From contig NZ_JAMXLE010000002.1 in assembly GCF_024055895.1 (NCBI RefSeq), forward strand, positions 450,928-514,927: a DNA stretch of 64,000 nt, given 5' to 3'. The position numbers were made by a program, and so were the translations under genes. The notes under the pieces are model-generated. The model searched no databases. It was not told where the DNA came from and saw only the letters and a program-made list of their open reading frames with translations. Positions within the stretch are counted from its first letter, which is position 1. Every line of letters starts with the position of its first letter. This document shows, piece by piece, positions 9,605-16,095 of this stretch. Source of the DNA: Rhizobium sp. L1K21 (lineage in GTDB: Bacteria > Pseudomonadota > Alphaproteobacteria > Rhizobiales > Rhizobiaceae).

Positions 9605-10487
9605 CGCCAAATCCTTTCCGGTAGGCTTGAAGCCGCTGACCATAGGTCTGCGAAACACGGTCGAATATGATAGCGAGCGCCACAATCGCCAGACCATTCA
9701 TCAGTCCAAGAGACAGGTATTGGTTCGAGATTGCTTTGAGCACAGGCACGCCGAGCCCCCTGACCCCGATCATGGAGGCAATCACCACCATGGAAAGCGC
9801 CATCATGATGGTCTGGTTGACACCGGCAAAGATATTGGGGAGCGCAAGCGGCACCTGAACGGAAAAAAGCTTCTGCCGCGGCGAGGCACCGAAGGCATCG
9901 GCAGCTTCAAGAACATCGCGATCCACCAGCCTGATCCCGAGATTGGTCAGTCGCACGATTGGCGGTATCGCATATATGCAGACAGCGAGCAGACCCGGCA
10001 CCTTGCCGATACCGAGAAGCATCACCACAGGGATCAAGTAGACAAACGAAGGGATGGTCTGCATTACGTCGAGAATGGGGGTAATGACGGATTGCGCGCG
10101 CTCAAAGCGCGCCATGACGATGCCAATCGGGATGCCGATTACCACACAGAGCAGGGTTGCAACCGAGACGATGGCCAGTGTTGCCATCGTGTCTTCCCAC
10201 ATGCCGAAGATACCGATCAGCGCCATGGCGATCACCGATCCCACAGTGATCTTCACGGATCGCGAGCCGAACCAGGCCAAGCCGCCAATGATCAGCAAGA
10301 TAATGGGCCATGGCGTGGAGAGAAGAAGCTTTTCGAACCATATCATGAACTGTAGCAAAGGGTAGAAAAACGCTTCCAGCGCCGCGCCGTATTCGCGCGA
10401 AAAATGGATGAAGGATGTATCGATTGCCTTGCGCATGGCAGCAAGTGTGTGCCGCCCCAATTCCGGAAACTCCAAGAAGAAGTCCAT
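9597..10487 (-). CDS. quaternary-amine ABC transporter, permease subunit
   Basis: A 296-residue ProW/OpuAB-type inner-membrane permease with about six to seven hydrophobic segments and the BPD_transp_1 cytoplasmic loop, here LEAADAFGASPRQKLFSVQV. It forms the channel for the adjacent ATPase and binding protein. ATG 10487 is chosen because AGGGG lies at a good distance upstream; an in-frame start at 10511 lacks one. It is the middle gene of the leftward operon binding protein - permease - ATPase. Confidence 0.92.
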   Translation of the reverse strand: MDFFLEFPELGRHTLAAMRKAIDTSFIHFSREYGAALEAFFYPLLQFMIWFEKLLLSTPWPIILLIIGGLAWFGSRSVKITVGSVIAMALIGIFGMWEDTMATLAIVSVATLLCVVIGIPIGIVMARFERAQSVITPILDVMQTIPSFVYLIPVVMLLGIGKVPGLLAVCIYAIPPIVRLTNLGIRLVDRDVLEAADAFGASPRQKLFSVQVPLALPNIFAGVNQTIMMALSMVVIASMIGVRGLGVPVLKAISNQYLSLGLMNGLAIVALAIIFDRVSQTYGQRLQAYRKGFGDE

Positions 10488-10574
10488 TCTAAACCCCTGT
10501 ATTATCCCCATTCCGGCGGCGGATATGAAAACGGGGGGCGTACCCCCCGATGACAGATTGAAATCCGCGCAATG

Positions 10575-11591
10575 TTACAGCGCGGCTTTGACCTTTTCAG
10601 CGACTTCAGAGGACACCCATTTGCTCCAGACGTCTTCCTGGCTTTCCAGGAAGTGATAAGCAGCGTCTTCGCCGGTCGCCTGATTGTCAGTCATGTAAAC
10701 GAGCATGCCGTTCATGGCCTTGGCCGGCCAAACGCGTGTCTTCAGATAGTCGATTGCCGAACTTCCGCTTTTGAAGAAATCGTCGGAAACCGTGGTGTTG
10801 ACCTCGGACTTGATCCAGGTTGTCGGCTGGGGGTCGGCACATTCGGCCACTTCCAGAGACAGGCAGTCATGCCAGTTTTCGTCACCCGCCCAATCGACGC
10901 CAAAAGGTATCATCTGCAGATCGTATTTGCCGATGATGGCCGTGGGTGCCCAATAATACCCGAACCAGGGTTCGCCGCGTTCGGCTGCCTTTGCGATTGC
11001 GCCATCAAGACCGGCCGCAGAGCCCGGATTGACCTGGACCCAGCCTTTGTCTTCCATTTTGAAGGCGCGGAAGAGATTGTTGTTGATGTTCTGGCAACCC
11101 CAACCGGCAGGGCATCCCATGAAGGCACCCTTGGACGGGTCTTCGGTTGCCGGAAAAAGCTCGGGGTGCTCGATCAGCTTGCCGACCGTATCGAGTTCGG
11201 GATGCTCGTCGGCAAATTTTCGGGTGACCCACCAGCCTTCGCCGGTTCCTTCGATTGGACCGTCGAGCAATTTGTGAAGACGGCCTTCGGCGTAAGCCTT
11301 TTCCAGCGGCTCACGAATGGCGTTGATCCATAGTTCCGGCGCGACATCGGGCTCGCCCTTCTCGTTCATGGACGTAAATGTCGGGTTCGTGGCACCCGGC
11401 ACGAGTTCCACATCGCAGCCATAACCGTTTTCGAGAATGATCTTGTCGACATTGGCCATGAGTTCGGCAGATGCCCAGTTCATTTCGGCCACTGTGATGT
11501 TGCCGCACTCAGCCGCCGAGGCTGAAGGTGCCATTGCGATGGATGCAATAATGCCAAGCGCGCCAAGCGCGCCATACCGAAACGTTTTCAT
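10575..11591 (-). CDS. quaternary-amine ABC transporter, periplasmic substrate-binding protein (OpuAC/ProX-like)
   Basis: A 338-residue secreted binding protein: a signal peptide at residues 1-27 ending in SASA-AEC, then an OpuAC-type fold with GATNPTFTSMNEKGEPDVAPE, GCPAGWGCQNINNN and EPWFGYYWAPTAIIGKYDL. The Trp/Tyr-rich last motif fits an aromatic box for a quaternary ammonium group. Paired cysteines (GCPAGWGC and DCLSLEVAEC) suggest two disulfides. It is first in the operon, 87 bases before the permease, as usual for the most expressed component. Choline, glycine betaine, proline betaine or histidine are all possible ligands. Confidence 0.9.
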   Translation of the reverse strand: MKTFRYGALGALGIIASIAMAPSASAAECGNITVAEMNWASAELMANVDKIILENGYGCDVELVPGATNPTFTSMNEKGEPDVAPELWINAIREPLEKAYAEGRLHKLLDGPIEGTGEGWWVTRKFADEHPELDTVGKLIEHPELFPATEDPSKGAFMGCPAGWGCQNINNNLFRAFKMEDKGWVQVNPGSAAGLDGAIAKAAERGEPWFGYYWAPTAIIGKYDLQMIPFGVDWAGDENWHDCLSLEVAECADPQPTTWIKSEVNTTVSDDFFKSGSSAIDYLKTRVWPAKAMNGMLVYMTDNQATGEDAAYHFLESQEDVWSKWVSSEVAEKVKAAL

Positions 11592-11868
11592 CAAGTTTGA
11601 ACTCCCAGATCTTTATGACTTTTCCGGTCGCGGATCTACGGTTTCGCGACCAGTCACCATCCCTCACGGATGATTTTGAGAACAAAGCCAATGTCGTGCA
11701 AACGGCGATGTTCTTAAGATGTTGCTTGAAGACAACCATTTCTTCTCAGAGAAGTAAACTGAAAAGCGCCAAAACTGGAAAATTGTATTCCAGCGAACCG
11801 AAGCGCTCTATCTGTCTGTTTTTGCGCATTGTCGACGCCGCAGCGAACGCGCTTTGGCTGGAAATGCT

Positions 11869-12288
11869 TTAAGGATTATTGCCGTCAAGCTCCACAGCAT
11901 CAATCCAGAAGCCCACACAACGCTGTGCCAACTGCGTGTAATCGGACAGCGAGCTGGGCTTTTGCAGGAAAGCAGAGGCCTTGGCCTCATAAGCCGCCTG
12001 TCTGTCATCTTCGAGGCCTGAGGAGGTGAAAATGATGACAGGAGGAAATGTACTGTTTTCCCGAGAACGCAGGTTATTGAGGAATTCAATCCCGCCCTGG
12101 CCGGGCATGTTGAGATCCACCAACATGAAGGAAACCTCACCCAGCGTGTCGAACTCTCCCAGTGCCCGCTCGGGATCGGCGTACCACACGGTTTTCAGGT
12201 CTGGTTTTGCCCTCGTAAGAGCATTTGTAATATGAAGAGCATCCATTTCGTCATCATCGACGACGACAGCGACCTTATTGTTTTTCAT
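11869..12288 (-). CDS. single-domain response regulator (receiver only)
   Basis: A 139-residue CheY-like receiver of the Rcp1-type subgroup. The acidic pocket is DDDE at residues 11-14, the phospho-acceptor is Asp58 in MLVDLNMPGQGG, and the switch Thr and Lys lie in IIFTSSG and FLQKPSS. There is no output domain, so it must act by protein contact or as a phosphate carrier. It is the last gene of a leftward run LuxR-type regulator - receiver - receiver; no histidine kinase lies nearby. Confidence 0.9.
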   Translation of the reverse strand: MKNNKVAVVVDDDEMDALHITNALTRAKPDLKTVWYADPERALGEFDTLGEVSFMLVDLNMPGQGGIEFLNNLRSRENSTFPPVIIFTSSGLEDDRQAAYEAKASAFLQKPSSLSDYTQLAQRCVGFWIDAVELDGNNP

Positions 12289-12328
12289 GGCACTCCTCCT
12301 GCCGTGTTTTTACGCTCCCAAAACGCCG

Positions 12329-12742
12329 TCACAACGGGGCCGAGTTGTCCCTGGTGAATTCGAGAAAGACATATTCAAGCGAATCCGCGTCGAGCTCCTG
12401 CTTGGACATCCTGAAATCGGCGCCGTAGCGCTCGATTTCCTGGAAGAACGCGTCCGAAATATCGTTTGAGATGATCCCGATCGGACCAGTGTAGCGGGCC
12501 TTGCGCAGCTGCGGCACGGTTTCGCGGAAATCCTTGTTGGGCAGCAACATATTGTCCAGAAGGACAAGCTGGTAGGCACCTTCCGCCAATTTCGCAATTG
12601 CAGCTTCGATGGACATCGCGTAATCAATATGAATGCGTGCGCCCTCGGCTAACCGGTCGGCCTGCATTGAGATCATCTCAAACTCTGCAGGATCATCGTC
12701 GATCAGCAGAACCCTGATTTTCCCGTCAAACGCCTGCGTCAT
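12329..12742 (-). CDS. single-domain response regulator (receiver only)
   Basis: A 137-residue receiver protein with acidic residues DDD at 15-17, probable phospho-acceptor Asp63 in LVLLDNMLLPN and a conserved Lys in RMSKQELD. The loop after the acceptor (NMLLPNKDFRE) departs from the usual D-x-x-M-P pattern, and the switch position is Ser/Asn (ISNDI) rather than Thr-Ala, so its phosphorylation behaviour may be unusual. It lies between the LuxR-type gene (14 bases upstream) and another receiver (40 bases downstream), probably one operon. Confidence 0.85.
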   Translation of the reverse strand: MTQAFDGKIRVLLIDDDPAEFEMISMQADRLAEGARIHIDYAMSIEAAIAKLAEGAYQLVLLDNMLLPNKDFRETVPQLRKARYTGPIGIISNDISDAFFQEIERYGADFRMSKQELDADSLEYVFLEFTRDNSAPL

Positions 12743-12756
12743 CGGTCTCCTCCGCC

Positions 12757-13467
12757 TTAATCTATGATACCGAGCCTGATTGCCTTCGCCACCAGGTGTC
12801 CGCGGCTGACCGCATCCACTTTCCGCATGGCCGTAGCGATATATTCGTTGACCGTATATTCCGAAAGACCCAGGATAATCGCGATCTCAGCCGTCGTTTT
12901 GCCTTCCGAGGTCCATTCGGTAACCTCTCGCTCGCGCTTGCTGAAAGAGGGCGTATCGCTGTTCAGGCCGGCAAAATCACAATAGCGCCTGGTTATGTTG
13001 GAGAAGTCGTAGATAATATCGCTGAGCTGTTCTCCGTCCCGGTCTCCCGAGCCGTCTCCCAGCAAAACACAATACCGGCTCCCGGCGTTTGTCAAATGAG
13101 GTATGCCCATAACGCGCGCGCCAGCCAGCAGAACGCAATATTGCCCGCAAGTGGCTTCCGTCCAGATCTTGGGCCGCTTGAGCGCGGTCAGCTCGCGAAG
13201 AAATGCATCCTGCAAGCTGAATTGCGCGGCATCGAGAACATCGCGGCTCTGCGCAGGCAATTTCGACAGGCTGATGAAGTCGCCGAGGCGGGCGCCATCC
13301 CTAAGCCTTTCAACCTCAAGAAGCACGAAAGAGCGCAAGCCGTAATAGTCGGCGTGCATTTTGAACGCGCGAAAGAAGTCTGTCTTGCTTTGAGCTCTGC
13401 CCAGTTCACGCTCTAGGAAGGATTCAGACAGTCGCGCGGTTTTCAAGGCGTTCTCTTTTTGCTCCAC
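12757..13467 (-). CDS. LuxR-family transcriptional regulator, solo type
   Basis: A 236-residue protein with an N-terminal region of the size of an autoinducer-binding domain (about 20-165) and a C-terminal LuxR helix-turn-helix (about 172-236: FSKREREVTEWTSEGK, then ILGLSEYTVNEYIATAMRK). Invariant Glu and Gly of the HTH are kept. I cannot match the N-terminal Trp/Tyr/Asp set needed for acyl-homoserine lactone binding, and no LuxI synthase is in the window, so it may sense another ligand or none. Two dyads lie 31-74 bases upstream of its start. Confidence 0.85.
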   Translation of the reverse strand: MEQKENALKTARLSESFLERELGRAQSKTDFFRAFKMHADYYGLRSFVLLEVERLRDGARLGDFISLSKLPAQSRDVLDAAQFSLQDAFLRELTALKRPKIWTEATCGQYCVLLAGARVMGIPHLTNAGSRYCVLLGDGSGDRDGEQLSDIIYDFSNITRRYCDFAGLNSDTPSFSKREREVTEWTSEGKTTAEIAIILGLSEYTVNEYIATAMRKVDAVSRGHLVAKAIRLGIID

Positions 13468-13497
13468 TCGTTCCCCGCGCGTTTACCCGTCACATGT

Positions 13498-13541
13498 CCC
13501 CAAGTTCTGGGGGATTTCAACATATACTACTTTTGCGTAGT
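13498..13541. promoter_or_regulatory. two perfect dyads upstream of the LuxR-type gene
   Basis: CCCCA at 13498-13502 faces TGGGG at 13508-13512 (5-bp spacer), and ACTAC at 13526-13530 faces GTAGT at 13537-13541 (6-bp spacer). Both lie within 75 bases upstream of the LuxR-type start at 13467. LuxR and many other dimeric regulators bind such dyads, so autoregulation is the simplest reading. Neither matches a lux box that I know. Confidence 0.4.
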
Positions 13542-13553
13542 TTGAGAGGTGTA

Positions 13554-13623
13554 AGAGGGCTGGACGCAGGTTGATATTAGGTGGGGACCAACAACCTGGT
13601 GCGGCGGATATGTCTAGCCCTCT
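13554..13623. other. nested inverted repeats, possible structured leader RNA or palindromic repeat element
   Basis: Outer arms AGAGGGCT (13554-13561) and AGCCCTCT (13616-13623) are perfectly complementary, and inside them CAGGTTG (13567-13573) pairs with CAACCTG (13592-13598). The result is a stem with internal loop and inner hairpin over 70 nt. It lies 87-156 bases upstream of the LuxR-type start and would be in its leader if transcription begins further right. It might instead be an intergenic palindromic repeat. Confidence 0.4.
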
Positions 13624-14105
13624 CACAACTTAATTGCGTATCACGCACCAAAGAACCGGTCAATTTGCCACACCCGTAAATTGCCACCGCATCGCGACTC
13701 TTTGCAATTGACAGGTCGAAAAAAGGCCGATTCTTCGATATATCCTCATTAAAACTGTTAGTTAGCGAATGATAAGCCAGGCGCTTTACTTGCCCCTTGG
13801 TTGCAAATTGTTTTCCCGCCTCGACCTCCTCGCGCAAAATTGACAAAAGCAAATTCGGACTTTGCACCCTTCATGGTTGTGCAATTTGGTGAAGCTGACG
13901 GCCTATCAGATTTGGCGTGGCCATTCCATGTTCCTGTCCGGCCACACTCGCATGAGAACTCGGGTTCGATAAGCATTCTTGATGTTGCCGCTGCTTACTA
14001 TTCGACTCCGTGCTGTGGACAACAGGCCAACGCCGCGTTTTATTTGGGGCTGGCGTCTTTGTAGTCACAGCGTCCGTTTTCATTTGTTGGGTGGATTTTA
14101 TTAAC

Positions 14106-15746
14106 GTGGTCAAATTTTCATTCTCGATTGAGCGAGCGCTTTTCCGTGCTGTGCGGCTGATTTTTGTCGTTTTCATTTCTTGGCTGGCCAGCGCGACCGT
14201 GGGTTTGGCACTTGATCTTCAGCGGCAGGGCCAGACGATTGCCGTGCCGCTGACGCTCCCCGATGGCATGGAAATTTCGGGAAACGCGATCGACAAGACA
14301 CTCGCGCTCGGCAATTTGCGCGTCGCGCTGCGCCTGCTTCAGGATCCGACATCGGATTGCCAGCCTCTGGTGGAAGCGCGGTTCAAAAGCCGGGAAAAGG
14401 ATGGTTTCCGTTTCCGCCTGACGGGCGGCCCCAGCAATTGGGAGAAGGATTGCAGGCTTGCCGTGCGAAACCACGAAAAGGGCGAGGATATCAACTCCCG
14501 CTATCTCTATCTGGAGCCCTGCGACTGCTATGCAGCGCTTCATGCCTATTACCCCACAGCGGAACGCACAAAGGCCGTCACTTGGCTTGCGCCCATTCTC
14601 ACCTCGCTTGAAGACTATGCTTATAACCGGACTGCGTCTTCCTTTGAGCCCCCGGCACCGGCCAATTTTTCTGATCCCAAGATTGAGCTTCATACTGCAG
14701 TTTTCAACACACTGGACCGCATGGACAATGGCGGGCCGCTGGAATGCAACATGACGTTCCGCGGTCAGATCGAAGACGGCGATGCCGAGCGCATTGCCAA
14801 AGCCTATCACGCACTCAGCCAGAGCACCCTTTACAGGCTCTATGCCAATATGCTGGGTCACGACCAGATTGTGCTTTGTCTGGAAAGCCCCGGAGGCTCT
14901 TTTGTCGAGGCGCTGAACTTCGTCAAAGCCAGGCTTGCGATCAGCACGATGGTGAAGGCTGATGCGTCCTGTCTGTCGGCCTGCTCGATCATGTTCATGG
15001 CCGGTCTCGGCTCTTATCCCGGCGAAGGGGTTGCGGTGCACCGCTTCCTTGAACCCGGCGGGCGGCTCGGCTTCCACACGCCGTCGCTGGAGGTGCCGGG
15101 CGGCGATTATCAGTCCGAACATGTCAACCGCGCTTATCGCGTTGCCATCCGATCCATTTACGAGATCCTGCATCTGCTGACAGTCAGCGCCGACAAGGAA
15201 GAAGGCGATATGGGCGACGTGCAGGATGAAAACCGTTTTCCTGCCTCGCTTCTCATGAACATGCTCAAGACGCCGTCGGATGAGATGTTCTACGTGGATA
15301 CAATCGGCAAGGCCGGCCGCTGGGATATCGAACTCAACACGCGGCGCCCGCTCGGACTTGATGAAAATGCGCTCTCTGAAGGCCATTTCCAATGGGCCTG
15401 CGCCAACCTCCTCGAATGGGGTAATGGCGAAGAGCGCAACTACGACCTCGACCGCGGCGAACCCGGCTACGAAAACATGATCACCGGCCCCTCAGCCCAC
15501 GGCAACCCGCCCCCGCGTGAAAAAGGCGGCATCGTGCGCATCTACGAGCCGGGCTTTGACGACTACGAATGCATCTTTCAGCGCGAGGAAGACAACATCC
15601 ACGCCTCATCCTTCCACGCCAGCAACCACACAATCTGGACCGCCCAGGCCGACTACGGCTCAGTCGGCGATCACTCGCCGACCTACTATAATCTCTATCT
15701 GACGGTTTTTCTGGACCCGGAAACACCGTTGGAGGTTTTGCGGTGA
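14106..15746 (+). CDS. exported protein with ClpP-like serine-hydrolase core, function unknown
   Basis: A protein of about 546 residues from the chosen GTG at 14106; GTG codons at 14010 and 14151 are alternatives. The N-terminus is basic then hydrophobic (RLIFVVFISWLASATVGLA), a signal peptide or anchor. The core has VLCLESPGGSFVEALNFV, then ASCLSACSIMFMAG with a candidate nucleophilic Ser, then GGRLGFHTPS with a candidate His, the arrangement of ClpP/SppA-like hydrolases (COG3904 group). Several cysteine pairs suggest an oxidised, periplasmic location. The frame stops at TGA 15744-15746, but the same phase stays open for 59 more codons. It shares its core with the membrane protein at 7651-8550. 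Confidence 0.7.
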   Translation: MVKFSFSIERALFRAVRLIFVVFISWLASATVGLALDLQRQGQTIAVPLTLPDGMEISGNAIDKTLALGNLRVALRLLQDPTSDCQPLVEARFKSREKDGFRFRLTGGPSNWEKDCRLAVRNHEKGEDINSRYLYLEPCDCYAALHAYYPTAERTKAVTWLAPILTSLEDYAYNRTASSFEPPAPANFSDPKIELHTAVFNTLDRMDNGGPLECNMTFRGQIEDGDAERIAKAYHALSQSTLYRLYANMLGHDQIVLCLESPGGSFVEALNFVKARLAISTMVKADASCLSACSIMFMAGLGSYPGEGVAVHRFLEPGGRLGFHTPSLEVPGGDYQSEHVNRAYRVAIRSIYEILHLLTVSADKEEGDMGDVQDENRFPASLLMNMLKTPSDEMFYVDTIGKAGRWDIELNTRRPLGLDENALSEGHFQWACANLLEWGNGEERNYDLDRGEPGYENMITGPSAHGNPPPREKGGIVRIYEPGFDDYECIFQREEDNIHASSFHASNHTIWTAQADYGSVGDHSPTYYNLYLTVFLDPETPLEVLR

Positions 15747-15926
15747 GGATTACCCGCCGAACTGAAGCTCGATCCCCGTGAGGCCCGCGAGCGCCTACGT
15801 GATGCCGTGCGCGATCAGAAGAAGTATCCCGAACTGGCGAAGGCGCATAAGCCCCGCTCGCCTTGGCAATGGGTCAAAGGATCAGCAGGTGAGAAGGAAG
15901 CAAAGGGGTTGTTTTCAGGGAAGTGA
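15747..15926 (+). pseudogene. 59-codon open tail in frame with the preceding gene, probable gene remnant
   Basis: Directly after the TGA at 15744-15746 the same reading phase continues for 59 codons to a TGA at 15924-15926. The product would be rich in Lys, Arg and Glu (it contains KLDPREARERLRDAVRDQ and ends KEAKGLFSGK), with a coding-like look, and has no good start of its own. An intrinsic terminator follows at 15972-15997. It may be the broken C-terminal end of another gene left at the border of the defence island, or a tail reached by stop-codon readthrough. I do not recognise the family. Confidence 0.4.
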
Positions 15927-15971
15927 TAGATGAACAGCGCCCAATAATTAGAACATCTAAAGCTCTCACAA

Positions 15972-15997
15972 AGCTGGAAATTGCTTCCGGCTTTTTT
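15972..15997 (+). terminator. intrinsic terminator
   Basis: GCTGGAA (15973-15979) pairs with TTCCGGC (15985-15991) around a 5-nt loop, with one G-U pair, and six T residues follow at 15992-15997. It would end transcripts of the exported ClpP-fold gene and its tail, and insulate the defence pair that starts at 16096. Confidence 0.75.
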
Positions 15998-16032
15998 CTT
16001 GGTTCGCACTCGCAGAGCGCAAATATATAAAC

Positions 16033-16060
16033 TTGTGATTTTCTTTTGTCGGCATCACAA
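16033..16060. promoter_or_regulatory. inverted repeat before the Gabija-like operon
   Basis: TTGTGAT (16033-16039) and ATCACAA (16054-16060) are perfect inverted repeats with a 14-base spacer, ending 36 bases before the nuclease start codon. The inner TGTGA/TCACA half-sites look like Crp half-sites but are 16 bases apart, one helical turn more than the classical 6. The stretch is AT-rich and probably contains the promoter, so the repeat may be an operator. Confidence 0.4.
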
Positions 16061-16095
16061 CTACTTTATCCTCAATTGCTTGAAGGAGGAGGTCG

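Larger units (their letters stand above)
13468..14105. other. about 640 bases without a convincing gene
   Basis: Short frames here have non-ATG starts, no ribosome site and no recognisable motif, so none is called. The left part holds the promoter region of the LuxR-type gene with two dyads and a nested stem structure, described separately. The right part (about 13640-14105) is AT-richer and may hold the promoter of the exported protein at 14.1 kb, whose start is itself uncertain (GTG at 14010, 14106 or 14151). Confidence 0.6.

Noticed and set aside
13577..13867. 96-codon minus-strand frame in the gap right of the LuxR-type gene
   Set aside because: GTG start without ribosome site, no motif, and it runs through the nested stem structure. 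Not called.
14118..15392. Open frame of 424 codons on the minus strand
   Set aside because: Antisense to the exported ClpP-fold gene; no motif and no ribosome site. The plus-strand product has recognisable core motifs and a signal peptide.
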